In this document: positions 1-9,500 of the stretch, piece after piece
Layout of the letters: each line of letters opens with the position of its first letter
Numbering within the stretch: position 1 is the first letter of the stretch
Origin: Alistipes sp.
GTDB lineage: Bacteria; Bacteroidota; Bacteroidia; Bacteroidales; Rikenellaceae
Length of the DNA: 10,091 nucleotides
Direction: 5' to 3'
NCBI GenBank assembly: GCA_017559685.1
Contig: JAFYQY010000204.1
Location: 1 to 10,091, forward strand
Made by a program: the position numbers and the translations under genes
Notes under the pieces: generated by a model
Told to the model about the DNA's origin: nothing
Databases searched by the model: none
Seen by the model: only the letters and a program-made list of their open reading frames with translations

Positions 1-927
1 ACCCATAGCGAAATCAGTGATCTCATAACCTGGGAGAGCAACAGCAAGAAGACCATTAGTGTTTGCATACCAACCATTACCGCTATCGCTCATAAACACC
101 ATATTGCTAGGTGTAGTGAACCAGAATACACCGTTCTCGAAATGACCAGGAGCAGCAGAACCATCCATTGGATAAGGTACTACCCACATATTCTCCAAGC
201 CATTGCCCATATCCATCTTGAAACCAGTAGGACAGCCATCAGCAGGCATTGTAACAGTACCATCCTCAGCTACGATAAACTCAAGGTAACCAGCCTCCTC
301 GGTGTAAACGATATCCTCAGGTACACCACCAAGGATGTAAGGAATTGCGTTAGCAGCAAAAGGATTAACACGGTAGCGGTTAGGCTCCAACTCGTGCTGG
401 AAAACCTCTACTGGAACGAGTGAACCAGGATTGATCTGATAAGGGTTAGTGAAGATATCATCACGGTAATAACCCTGACCAAGAGAGATCCAAGGCTCAG
501 CGATACCAATCTTGAAGATGTGCTCAGCAACACCATACTGTGAAGCATCGTCACCGCTGAGCTTAATAAGGAGTGAATAGTCAACACCAGGAACAAGCTG
601 AGTACCATCGAAAGTGATGGTGAGGTTTGCATCAGCAGAACCTGCAGCAAACTTAACGCTTGTTGGAATTGTGAAGAAACCGCAAGAGCTGATATCCTCA
701 GAACGCACAGAGATAGTAGCCTCCGCGGTAGTGTTGTTACGCTTTACAGGAATGTTAACCTCAACATCCTCGGCTGTAACAACAAGATTCTGAGTCTCTG
801 GGAAGTACACACCCACATTAGCATCCTGCTTACCGGGTGCCCAATCTGCGTATGGGTGCTGACAAGATGCGAACGACAACGCACCTACGACAGCTGCAAG
901 CAGATATATAAACTTAAATCTTTTCAT
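1..927 (-). CDS. Surface lipoprotein downstream of SusCD (SusE/F-like position), 3' part missing
   Basis: I read an open frame of 309 codons from the ATG at 927-925 to the window edge with no stop, so the C-terminus lies outside. The N-terminus is a lipoprotein signal: K2, R3, a hydrophobic stretch at residues 6-19, then FASC with the lipidated cysteine at C22. Residues about 36-142 look like an immunoglobulin-type beta-sandwich (Calx-beta or BACON style: VYFPETQ near 40, then alternating beta strands such as VEVNIPVKR). From about 145 a second module starts with WISLGQGYYRDD and RYRVNPF, a pattern I associate with C-terminal halves of Bacteroidota accessory surface lipoproteins. It begins 22 bases after the SusD stop with no terminator between, so it is probably co-transcribed and outer-membrane exposed, helping to bind the substrate of the SusCD complex. 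Ligand and exact family are unknown. Existence is near certain; the functional role is inferred from position. Confidence 0.9.
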   Translation of the reverse strand, partial: MKRFKFIYLLAAVVGALSFASCQHPYADWAPGKQDANVGVYFPETQNLVVTAEDVEVNIPVKRNNTTAEATISVRSEDISSCGFFTIPTSVKFAAGSADANLTITFDGTQLVPGVDYSLLIKLSGDDASQYGVAEHIFKIGIAEPWISLGQGYYRDDIFTNPYQINPGSLVPVEVFQHELEPNRYRVNPFAANAIPYILGGVPEDIVYTEEAGYLEFIVAEDGTVTMPADGCPTGFKMDMGNGLENMWVVPYPMDGSAAPGHFENGVFWFTTPSNMVFMSDSGNGWYANTNGLLAVALPGYEITDFAMG

Positions 928-949
928 TGTCAAATCGTGTTAAAATTTA

Positions 950-2620
950 TTACTCAATATCGCCAGTGATAGGTGTAAATGCCTGAGAAGGGTTAGGATT
1001 AGCACCCTGAGCAGCTACAGCCTTGTTCATATCTGTCTCATCCTTTGGAATACAGTATGACCACCAAGGAGCACGGCCATTGAGAACGAAACGTGCATCA
1101 GCTGGGTAGTTAGTGCCCTTGTAAGCAGACTTGAAGCCCTTGTCCAAACGCTTCATATCGTACATCTTGACACCCTCACCCCAGAACTCGATACCCTTCT
1201 GGAAGATGATCTCGTCAACAATATCGTTAGTAGGACATACATAGTTCTCATCACGGTTAGCCATAAACTGATTAAGAAGTGCCCAACCAGCATCGTTACC
1301 CTGAGTGTGAGTAACTGCCTCCATCTCGATGAAGTACATCTCCTCGCAACGCATCAAAGGAAGTGTAACAGCACCAGCAGCCTTGTACTCAGTACGGTTA
1401 CCTGCAGCAGGACGATACTTGAAGAATACATAGTTAGCCAAACCGTCCCACTCATCCTCAGACATTGAAGTATAAGGCTTCATCTCAGCGTATGAAGTGT
1501 TAGGACCCTTCATAAGCTTCTTGCGGAAGTCAGTGCTTGCAAGACGATCGTAGTCTGTAGAAGATACACCAGGCATTGACAATGGAGCATAACCATAATC
1601 AGCCTCGAGAGCCATATGAGCTGTGAACTGGAACAAGTTGTTGATTACAGTATCAACAGAGTGCTGCAAGCCCCACATCCAAGAAGAAGCAGCTACGTTG
1701 AAACCGTTAGATACGCTTGTCCACTCAGCCTCAGACATAATAGCACCACCGTGAGCGTTGATAGCCAAACGAGCGTACTCAGCAGCCTTAGTATAAGCGT
1801 CGTTACCCTCAGGAAGCTCGCCAGACAAACCGTCCTCGAAACCACCCAACCAGAGGTAAGCACGTGCATAGAGACCGTAAACTACTGAAAGGTCAGGGTT
1901 AGTGATTGAAGTAGGTGTGTACTCAGCCAAGCACTCCTCTGCCTTAGCAAGGTCAGCAAAGATGAAGCTAAACATCTCCTCACGTGTAGCACGTGGGTTG
2001 TTCTTAGCACCCTGCTCATCGAGGTTCTCATCAACGATAGGTACAGTAAGACCTGCAACTCGAATCTGATCAGACTCGTAATTTGGGTTGTTCTCGTTCT
2101 CAGCGTAGAGACACTCGAACATACGAGCGAGGTCGATGTACATCATAGCACGATAAGTACGAGCGATACCCTCGTAGTGCTTCAACTGCTCGTTGCCGTC
2201 CAAAAGACCGATAACGTCGTTGCAAGACTTAATCTGTGGGTAGTAGTTGTACCAAACGTGTGATGGCATAGCAGAGTTAGAAGCGTAACCCCAGCTATAA
2301 GCTGCTGGATAGAAACGGCAGTAACCTGCTGGAAGACCTAAAGTCCAACCGTTAGAGACCATAAGACCACAAGCGTAGTCGTTGTAGATACCAACTGAGT
2401 GGTAACCGAAGTCGGTGTGCTCCCAACCAGAGATGTAAGACATCAAACCTGATGGGATACCCTTGAGAAGGTTCTCGGCTACTACCTCAGCCTGACCAGC
2501 CAAGAGCTGGCCCTCAGTGATCGTAGACTCCTTAGGGAAAGTCTCGCGAATACAGCCGCTAAGTGCAACAACGGCACCGAGCGCTACAGCTGTAGTTTTA
2601 AATATGTTTGTCAATTTCAT
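950..2620 (-). CDS. SusD/RagB family nutrient-binding outer-membrane lipoprotein
   Basis: A complete 556-residue protein, the usual SusD length. It begins with a lipoprotein signal peptide (ALSGC, lipidated C23), so the mature protein is anchored in the outer membrane, where SusD proteins form a hinged lid over the SusC barrel and capture ligand. Family marks in order: TPR-like helices with RTYRAMMYIDLARMFE around 154-169 and VYGLYARAYLWLGG at 247-260; the RCEEMYFIEMEA helix at 424-435; and near the C-terminus FQKGIEFWGEG at 473-483, then YDMKRLDKG at 487-495, the most recognisable RagB/SusD signature. The protein is rich in Trp and Tyr (for example WYNYYP at 123-128), consistent with stacking on a ligand, but the ligand cannot be read from this. 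It lies 21 bases after SusC and 22 bases before the next lipoprotein gene, so the three are one operon. No lesions seen. Confidence 0.97.
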   Translation of the reverse strand: MKLTNIFKTTAVALGAVVALSGCIRETFPKESTITEGQLLAGQAEVVAENLLKGIPSGLMSYISGWEHTDFGYHSVGIYNDYACGLMVSNGWTLGLPAGYCRFYPAAYSWGYASNSAMPSHVWYNYYPQIKSCNDVIGLLDGNEQLKHYEGIARTYRAMMYIDLARMFECLYAENENNPNYESDQIRVAGLTVPIVDENLDEQGAKNNPRATREEMFSFIFADLAKAEECLAEYTPTSITNPDLSVVYGLYARAYLWLGGFEDGLSGELPEGNDAYTKAAEYARLAINAHGGAIMSEAEWTSVSNGFNVAASSWMWGLQHSVDTVINNLFQFTAHMALEADYGYAPLSMPGVSSTDYDRLASTDFRKKLMKGPNTSYAEMKPYTSMSEDEWDGLANYVFFKYRPAAGNRTEYKAAGAVTLPLMRCEEMYFIEMEAVTHTQGNDAGWALLNQFMANRDENYVCPTNDIVDEIIFQKGIEFWGEGVKMYDMKRLDKGFKSAYKGTNYPADARFVLNGRAPWWSYCIPKDETDMNKAVAAQGANPNPSQAFTPITGDIE

Positions 2621-2641
2621 AGTCTTATACCTTATTATTTA

Positions 2642-5600
2642 TTAGAATGTCAAGGTTACACCACCAGAGATTGTACGGATAGGTGCGTAGTAGTTGTTAG
2701 AGCCACCGCGTGGATCGAAGCCCTGACGCTTAGACCAATACCATACGTTGTCGCAAGCCAAGTAAACTCGCAAGTTCTGGATGTGACCATTCCACCACTT
2801 AACAGGGAAGGTATAACCAGCATTGATGTTTGAAATGTTCAAATAATCAGTGCGGATGATGAAGCGGTCAGATGTAGAAGTAGTGTACTGATCGTTCAAC
2901 TGGAAACGTGGAATATTAGAGTTAGTATTCTCAGGAGTCCAAGCGTCGATCAAGTCGAGGTGATAGTTCTTACCAGCTGTTGAAGAGGTTGGTGAAGACA
3001 TATAACCTGCGTAGGCACCATCATAGCCCCAACCACCAAGCTGGTAGTCGAATGCGATAGAGAGATCGAAACCGTAAGCATACAAAGTAGTACCGAAACC
3101 ACCGAAGATAGGAGTCATAGAGCACTTATCCTTCAAGAGTGACCAAGAGTATGGATCACCTGATACGTTAGAGTAGTCAGTAGTTGTTGTCCACTCACCA
3201 TTAACTGGCACACCATTGTCGTCAACTTCATCATACTTGAACCAGTTCCACTGTGACTGACCGTCCTCAGCAACACCAGCATAAGTAGGCATAAGGTAAG
3301 TACCCAATGAGAGACCCTCTGCGATGAATGAAGAACCTGAGATGAAACCATCGTGGCCATCGATAGTACGGTCCTTACGAGACTCTGGCAAAGACAATAC
3401 CTTATTCTTAACGTATGTGAAGTTAGCGTTTACTGACCAGTTAACGTTCTTTGTACGGATGATATCACCGTTCAAAACGATCTCAATACCAGTATTTGCC
3501 ATATCACCGATGTTGTCGTAGTAAGATGTGTAACCGAGTGATGGAGTTACAGGAACTGAGAACAACATATCAGTAGTCTTACGGTAGAAGAAATCAACGC
3601 TACCGCTCAAACGATCGTTCCACAAACCGAACTCAGCACCGATGTTCAAGTTAGAGTTAGTCTCCCAAGTAATGTTAGGATTACCCTTACGGCCGAAGTT
3701 TACAGATACACCACCGTTACCGTCGTTACCAACTGAGTAGAGGTCAGTGTAGAGGTACATACCGATGTTATCGTTACCCTGTGAACCGAATGAAGCCTTA
3801 ACCTTCAACATATTGAATACTGGAGCATTGAACCAAGACTCGCGGTTGATGATCCAAGCACCACCTACTGACCAGAAGTTACCCCAACGGTGATCTGGGT
3901 GGAAGCGTGAAGATGCATCGCGACGGTATGATGCTGATGCGAAGATACGACCATCGTACTCGTACATAGCACGGAAGAAGTAACCCTCGTTAACGTACTC
4001 ACCGAATGATGAACTTGCAGATGACATATCAACAACTGCACCGTTGAGCTCGAGGTTGTCTGTAGAGAAGATGTTTGACTTAGAAGCACCTACAGAGTAA
4101 GAGCGGAGGTTATAAGTCTCGTGACCGAGCAAGAGCTGCAATGTGTGCTCCTCGTTTGCACCGAATGACTTATCGTAAGTCAAGAACTGCTGCAAGTTGT
4201 GGTTGTAAGAACGACCGTGTGACTTAGAAAGCACACCCTTGTTAGCAACGAACTGACCGTAGTATGGGTTACGCATTGATGTAGAACGAGTCTCATCGAT
4301 AGTAACAGAACCGTTTACAGTAAGCTTAAGACCCTCATAGAGGAAGAAATCAGCGAAACCGTTAACAGAGAATGCGTTACCCTCAGAGTTAGACTCATCC
4401 AACCAGATGTTCTGCAATGGGTTAGACTGTGAACCAGAGAAGCGGTTAAGACCCCAAACTGAACCATCACCAGAGTCGTACATATTCCAACCATACTTAT
4501 CCTTCATAATGTTACCCTCGCCATCACGGATGAAGACTGGATAGATAGGAGCAGTATCAGCAACAGCAGTGAATACGTCGGCAGTATCGCCAGAACCCTC
4601 AGAGTTTGAAGAAGCACCGTTCCAGTTGAAGTTTGTGTAGCTCATATTACCACCAATCTTCAACCACTTCTTAGCCTGGTAGTCAGCACGCAAACGAGCA
4701 GTCCAACGGTACATATCAGAACCATCAGTAATACCCTTGTTGTTCAAGTAACCGAATGAAGCGAAGAAGTTAGACTTCTCAGAAGCAGCAGCGATAGATA
4801 CGTTATACTCCTGACGGAATGAAGGATCGTACAACTCATCATACCAATCGTCTGGCTGAACTGTATACTCCTGACCCTTGTAAGTGAACTTACGGCCGAG
4901 AGTAGCGTTAGGGTTCAACTTACCGTTTGTACCGATAAGAGTCTGACCAGCAGGAACAGTATAAACATTGTAACCAAGACCACCTGACTCGTTAGAAGCA
5001 ACGTTAGCAGCAGCCAAGTTGTGAGCAGCAGCTACATCACCACCATTTGACTCCAAGTAGAAGTTCTTCATTGCCTGGTAGTGCATCTCATAGTACTGAC
5101 CTGGATCGCGAGTGTAGTCATACAACTTACGAGCAGCCATATTGACACCCCACTTAGCATCGAAGTTCACGCGAGCGTCACCTGCCTTAGCACGCTTAGT
5201 AGTAACCATAATAACACCGTTAGCACCACGAGCACCGTAGAGGGCGTTAGATGCAGCATCCTTCAAGACAGTCATTGTCTCGATATCAGCCATATTAAGG
5301 TTGTTAAGGTCACCCTCGTAAGGCACACCGTCAACTACCCACAATGGGTCGTTACCAGCGTTGATAGAGCCGATACCGCGGATACGGATAGTAGGCTCAG
5401 AACCAAGTGAACCAGAACCCTGAGTTGTCTGAAGACCAGCTACCTTACCTGAAAGGGCATTAGCAACTGAAGACGACTGGGTCTTCTGCAAATCATCAGA
5501 CTTGATAGTTGCAGCCGAACCGGTAAATGCCTCCTTTTTGGCAACACCGAACGCCTGAACTACGACCTCCTCGATCTGCTCAGAATCTGTGGCGAGAGTT

Positions 5601-5884
5601 ACGTCGATAACAGAACGACCGCCAACAGCCACAGTTTGCGACTTGTAACCAAGGTAAGTGAATACCAAGTTAGCATCAGCCGCAGCTGCGATCTCATAAG
5701 AACCGGTAACGCCAGTGGTAGTACCTCGAGATGTTCCCTCGACTACAACCGCTGCTCCGATGACTGGTGCACCAGTCTCATCGGTCACTGTACCGGTAAC
5801 ACGCTGACCTTGAGCAAATGCGCCGAAGCAGCCCAAGAGCAGAGTTGCAACCATTGATAGTACAACTTTTCTAACCATAAGCAT
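2642..5884 (-). CDS. SusC/RagA family TonB-linked outer-membrane transporter
   Basis: A complete 1080-residue TonB-dependent transporter that imports ligand handed over by its SusD partner, using energy passed from TonB. Order of parts: signal peptide about 1-24 (AFA|Q); carboxypeptidase-regulatory-like beta domain about 28-100 (VTGTVTDETGAPVIGA); EEVVVQAFG at 105-113, where a TonB-box-like segment is expected; plug about 115-232 with PLWVVDGVPYEG at 180-191 and the SusC signature NALYGARGANGVIMVTTK at 213-230; then the beta-barrel, ending in ISGGVTLTF with terminal Phe. There is no STN (secretin/TonB N-terminal) domain before the regulatory-like domain, which argues against FecR/anti-sigma signalling through this receptor. 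The start is uncertain by two codons: ATG codons at residues 1 and 3 (MLMVRK) both give a good signal peptide. It is the first gene of the operon, with a strong promoter about 165 bases upstream. Substrate unknown. Confidence 0.98.
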   Translation of the reverse strand: MLMVRKVVLSMVATLLLGCFGAFAQGQRVTGTVTDETGAPVIGAAVVVEGTSRGTTTGVTGSYEIAAAADANLVFTYLGYKSQTVAVGGRSVIDVTLATDSEQIEEVVVQAFGVAKKEAFTGSAATIKSDDLQKTQSSSVANALSGKVAGLQTTQGSGSLGSEPTIRIRGIGSINAGNDPLWVVDGVPYEGDLNNLNMADIETMTVLKDAASNALYGARGANGVIMVTTKRAKAGDARVNFDAKWGVNMAARKLYDYTRDPGQYYEMHYQAMKNFYLESNGGDVAAAHNLAAANVASNESGGLGYNVYTVPAGQTLIGTNGKLNPNATLGRKFTYKGQEYTVQPDDWYDELYDPSFRQEYNVSIAAASEKSNFFASFGYLNNKGITDGSDMYRWTARLRADYQAKKWLKIGGNMSYTNFNWNGASSNSEGSGDTADVFTAVADTAPIYPVFIRDGEGNIMKDKYGWNMYDSGDGSVWGLNRFSGSQSNPLQNIWLDESNSEGNAFSVNGFADFFLYEGLKLTVNGSVTIDETRSTSMRNPYYGQFVANKGVLSKSHGRSYNHNLQQFLTYDKSFGANEEHTLQLLLGHETYNLRSYSVGASKSNIFSTDNLELNGAVVDMSSASSSFGEYVNEGYFFRAMYEYDGRIFASASYRRDASSRFHPDHRWGNFWSVGGAWIINRESWFNAPVFNMLKVKASFGSQGNDNIGMYLYTDLYSVGNDGNGGVSVNFGRKGNPNITWETNSNLNIGAEFGLWNDRLSGSVDFFYRKTTDMLFSVPVTPSLGYTSYYDNIGDMANTGIEIVLNGDIIRTKNVNWSVNANFTYVKNKVLSLPESRKDRTIDGHDGFISGSSFIAEGLSLGTYLMPTYAGVAEDGQSQWNWFKYDEVDDNGVPVNGEWTTTTDYSNVSGDPYSWSLLKDKCSMTPIFGGFGTTLYAYGFDLSIAFDYQLGGWGYDGAYAGYMSSPTSSTAGKNYHLDLIDAWTPENTNSNIPRFQLNDQYTTSTSDRFIIRTDYLNISNINAGYTFPVKWWNGHIQNLRVYLACDNVWYWSKRQGFDPRGGSNNYYAPIRTISGGVTLTF

Positions 5885-5899
5885 TAGTTTTAAGTAAAT

Positions 5900-5925
5900 A
5901 AAGTTTATAAAAAGTTATTAAAGTT
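5900..5925 (-). repeat. Three AAAGTT repeats in the susC leader close to the start codon
   Basis: AAAGTT occurs at 5900-5905, 5911-5916 and 5920-5925 on the plus strand, that is AACUUU three times in the susC mRNA, with steps of 9 and 11 bases, ending 15 bases before the ATG. No Shine-Dalgarno sequence is present. This may just be the A/U-rich, unstructured leader typical of well-translated Bacteroidota genes. A regulatory RNA or protein target is possible but unsupported. Confidence 0.35.
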
Positions 5926-6052
5926 TTCCTCGTTATCAGAGCCTTAGCCCAATACACAACCCAATTACCACTTCGTAACCGAGCAACGCACCAAGCACAG
6001 AACCCTTGCTAACCCTGTCGAAAAGGCACAATTCACCCACAGAGTTATTGCA

Positions 6053-6083
6053 CAAAGATAACCCAATATTTTTGATTGACAAA
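6053..6083 (-). promoter_or_regulatory. Promoter of the susCD operon (Bacteroides -33/-7 type)
   Basis: On the minus strand the -33 element TTTG (6083-6080) is followed by a 19-base spacer and TATCTTTG (6060-6053), a perfect match to the -7 consensus TAnnTTTG of the Bacteroidota primary sigma factor. The expected transcription start is near 6048, giving a leader of about 165 nt before the susC ATG. A nine-base A tract (6103-6095) lies 11 bases upstream of the -33 element and may act like an UP element. This is the best-formed promoter in the window and the only one where both boxes are clear. Confidence 0.8.
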
Positions 6084-6284
6084 GATTCATCAACTTTTTT
6101 TTTCAACAAATTATCAATTTCGCTGTTTTACCCCCTCCACAAGAGCCAATTTAAGCCCTTAAAAGCACCAATATGACCAGACAAAATTGGCAATTTATAT
6201 AATAAAGCCGACAAGAAGGGAGTTTGTTGAATAATTATGAAATATGCAGATTTTTACGCTTTCTGAGACTCTAGCAGCTATTGC

Positions 6285-6327
6285 CATATTTGACAATATT
6301 TACACTATTCTCAGGCATATTTACACT
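6285..6327. repeat. Helically phased ATATTT(G/A)-AC direct repeats, candidate operator
   Basis: CATATTTGAC begins at 6285, AATATTTACACT at 6295 and CATATTTACACT at 6316. The last two share an identical 11-base core (ATATTTACACT at 6296-6306 and 6317-6327). The steps of 10 and 21 bases place all three copies on the same face of the DNA helix. They lie about 200 bases upstream of the susC -33 box and about 115 bases upstream of the rightward -7 box, so a regulator bound here could act on either receptor. AT-rich DNA yields chance repeats, and no regulator gene is visible. Confidence 0.45.
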
Positions 6328-6442
6328 TGTATTAGATAGTTTAATATATGAGTTATTTGGTTTTTATTTTCGAGGAATAAGCATAAATACATAATGACGA
6401 AAAAAATTTAATATTAGCGATACAACATTACATTTTTTTACA

Positions 6443-6450
6443 TATATTTG
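6443..6450 (+). promoter_or_regulatory. -7 promoter element upstream of the Oar-like receptor gene
   Basis: TATATTTG matches the Bacteroidota -7 consensus TAnnTTTG exactly. Transcription would start near 6456, giving a leader of about 70 nt. I see no TTTG at the right distance upstream (around 6420), so the -33 element is degenerate or replaced by an activator. The same ten bases TATATTTGCA recur at the candidate promoter at 9827-9836. Confidence 0.6.
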
Positions 6451-6493
6451 CACTCGCAAACCCGAAAATGGGCTACAACCTAATTTCTAACCT

Positions 6494-6510
6494 GACACAT
6501 AAATAGTGTC
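6494..6510 (+). promoter_or_regulatory. Small hairpin in the leader of the Oar-like gene
   Basis: GACAC (6494-6498), a seven-base loop, and GTGTC (6506-6510) form a perfect but short stem that ends 15 bases before the ATG at 6526. It could affect ribosome access, but five base pairs is weak and may be chance. Confidence 0.25.
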
Positions 6511-6525
6511 CCTAAATCTTTAACT

Positions 6526-9500
6526 ATGAAGCGATTGCTTGCAACGATCGCACTGCTCCTTGTCGTGGCAGTGTCGACCGCTCAGGTGACTACCTCTTCG
6601 ATTCAGGGCGTAGTAACCTCTAACGACAACCCTTTGCCAGGTGCAGCCATTGTTGCACTTCACGAGCCTTCAGGCACAATCTATGGCACCTCTGCTAACA
6701 GCGAGGGCCACTACGCAATCAACGGAATGCGCGTAGGAGGTCCCTACACAATCACAGTAAGTTTTCTTGGCCACGAGGATGTTGTCTATGCAGACATAAC
6801 CCTCCAACTCGGCGTTAGCGAGCGTTTCGATGCATCGCTCCAGGAGTGCTACACCGACATAGAAGAGGTCTTAATCAACGTCCAGGCCGTACCCAAAGAG
6901 CAGAGTGCAAGAAACTACGACCGTAAATATTACGGCCGTAACAGAATGGAGACAATCCCAACTATCGACCGCTCTATTTATGACCTTACGAACATTCTAT
7001 CATCGGCCGTAAGCCCTGCATCGGGAGGTATTGTGCTTGCTGGTCAGAGCAACCGCTACAACGCCTTCTCCATTGATGGCTCGCCCTCGGCAGATATCTA
7101 CGGTCTTGGTACTACGGGTATGACCGGCTCGCTGACACGTGCCAACCCTATTCCGATGGATGCCCTCCAGGCGGTGACTATCACAACATCGAGCGTAGAT
7201 GTTCGTGAGAGCGGCTTCACGGGAGGTGGCATCAATGCCGTGACACGCTCGGGCGACAACAAGTTCCGAGGCTCGGCATATACATATTATAATAACGAGC
7301 ACTTCTGGGGTACAACGCCAGGTGCAGACATAGCAAATCGCACCAAGCTCACAGAGCAGATGACAAGCATCTATGGTGTGACGCTCAGCGGCCCAATCGT
7401 TAAGGGCAAGCTCCACTTCTTCCTCGCAGGCGAGTTCAATCGTGGTCTTACACCTTCGAGCAACTACCCTGGCAGTGGCACTTCGGCACTAACTATTGAT
7501 GAGGCACGTCGAATATCTGAGCGATACTACCAGCTCACAGGCTACGACGGTGGTGGCTATGATGAGCACAACATTTCGGAGATTACTGGCTCAGCTGTGG
7601 CACGTCTCGACTGGAACATCAACACTGACAACCACCTCTCGCTTCGATACAATATGCTCCACGCCGATGCTGATGCCGGCTCGAACACCGCACAGTCATT
7701 CTACTTCACTGGCTCGGAGTATACCAACATCAACCGCACACACTCCTTCGTGGCGGAGCTCAACACCTCTAAGGAGTGGGGTTCGAACAGCCTCCGTGTG
7801 GGTTACACACGCCTCGAGGATGGTCGACTCACGCCTGAGAGTCTGCCAGCGGTGATCATCAACGGCCTTGGCGAGCGTCAGAATGGCTCGGCAACGATTG
7901 GCACCAACCCATACTCAGGCTGCAATATGCTCAAGCAGGATGTCTTCATCTTTGGCGACGACCTATCGTTTATTCGTGGCAACCACAGCATAACAGTAGG
8001 TACTGCAAATGAGGTCTATCGTGCTGACAACCTTTATCTTGCAAATGCACGAGGCACATACACATACGCCTCGCTCGAGGACTTCATTGCCGACAATGCT
8101 ACGCAGTATACCTATGGTTACTTCGCCTCGGGCAAGAAGAATCCTCCGATGACCACAGGTCAGTTTGCCCTCTACGCCCAGGATAAGTTCTACATCGACG
8201 GCATTTCTGGTCTTGACATAACCTATGGACTCCGCATCGACATCCCTGTTATGTTCGACACGCCAGTGGCTAACGATAGTTTCAACAGCGGCTACTTTGC
8301 TAAGCACGGCACAATGACGGGCGAGATTCCTCGTGCACAGATCCTCCTATCGCCACGTGTGGGATTCGTTTGGGATCCAAGCCGTATGGGTATTTTCCGC
8401 CTATATGCAAATGCTGGCATATATACTGGTCGCATACCATTCGTATGGCTCTCAAACTGCTACCAGAACACAGGCCTCCGCTCGGTGGGTGTGACAGTAA
8501 ACAATCCGGCAGAGACTCCCGACTTCAGTCTCAACCCCGAGAGCGTGGGCATCAAGAGCAACCCATCTATCGACCTGGTTACAAGCAACTTCCGCTATCC
8601 TCAGGTATTCCGAGTATCGGTAGGTGGCTCATACACTCTCTTTAGCCGACTACGCCTGGGAATCGATGCCGACTACACCAAGGGCATCAACAACATCTTC
8701 GTTGAGAACCTCGTAGCAGAGGATAATGGCAAACGTCTTGTGGTTGGCGGCGAGGGTAACGATATGTCAGCAACATACTACGACTCAAAGACGTCAGACT
8801 ACTCTGCTGTCTACCGCTTGAGCAACACGCAGAAGGGCTACTCGTGGTCGGTGACAGGTCGTGCCGAATACACATATTACGGCTTTGAGGCTACAGCATC
8901 CTACACCTACTCGCAGTCTAAGAGCGTGAACGACGGCATCTCGGCACAGGCTTCGTCGAACTGGGGTCGCAACTACGCCGTCAACAGCAACTCACCAGAG
9001 CTCACAAATTCGCTGTATGAGTTCCCGCATAAGGTTGTTGCATCACTCTCATACTCACGTCGTTATGGACTCTTTGGCACTAACGTGATGTTGCTCTACA
9101 ATGGCTACTCTGGCGAGCACTACTCGCTGACATACGCCAAGGGCAAGGTCGATGTCAATGGTGACAGCTATCGCGGCAACTCGCTTATCTACATCCCTCG
9201 CGAGGAGGAGATGAGCACTATGCTATGGGCCGACGAGACATCACAGGCAGCCTATAACGATTATATCGAGGCTGACAAATACCTCAGCTCACACCGTGGC
9301 AAGTTTGCCGAGCGTAACTCACACTCGTTGCCATTTGTGCATCGTCTCGACCTGCATTTTGCACAGTCGTTCTACTTCTCTAAGCACGATAGCCGTCGTG
9401 TGGAGCTGTCGCTCGATGTGCTCAACTTGTCGAACCTCCTCTCACGCTCGTGGGGCTTGGTATACCGCACCTCAAATTGGACCTTGTCGCCCGTTACAGT

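Larger units (their letters stand above)
5885..6525. other. Divergent intergenic region between the SusC and Oar-like receptor genes
   Basis: A 641-base AT-rich stretch with no convincing gene. From left to right it holds the susC leader (5885 to about 6048), the susC promoter (6053-6083), a nine-T tract at 6095-6103 (an A tract just upstream of the -33 box on the susC strand, UP-element-like), about 180 bases with no recognised element, the phased ATATTT repeats (6285-6327), the rightward -7 element (6443-6450) and a roughly 70-nt leader of the Oar-like gene. The susC leader contains a non-ATG open frame ending at 5936, which I do not consider coding. Confidence 0.85.

Noticed and set aside
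408..650. Minus-strand 80-codon open frame.
   Set aside because: It lies wholly inside the partial lipoprotein gene in another frame. The 309-codon frame from 927 has a proper lipoprotein signal and no stop.
2621..2641. AAGG in the SusC-SusD gap as a Shine-Dalgarno sequence for SusD.
   Set aside because: Weak match, and initiation in this phylum generally does not depend on Shine-Dalgarno pairing.
5936..6121. Minus-strand open frame of about 60 codons in the susC leader, ending at TGA 5938-5936, with a hydrophobic C-terminal half.
   Set aside because: No ATG start; it overlaps the susC promoter, so most of it would not be transcribed. Best explained as chance.
6461..6472. CCC/GGG mini-hairpin just after the rightward -7 element.
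   Set aside because: Only three base pairs; too weak to call.
7000..7416. Minus-strand 138-codon open frame opposite the Oar-like gene.
   Set aside because: It lies opposite the conserved plug of the receptor, has Cys/His/Arg-rich composition typical of antisense shadow frames, and has no domain I recognise.
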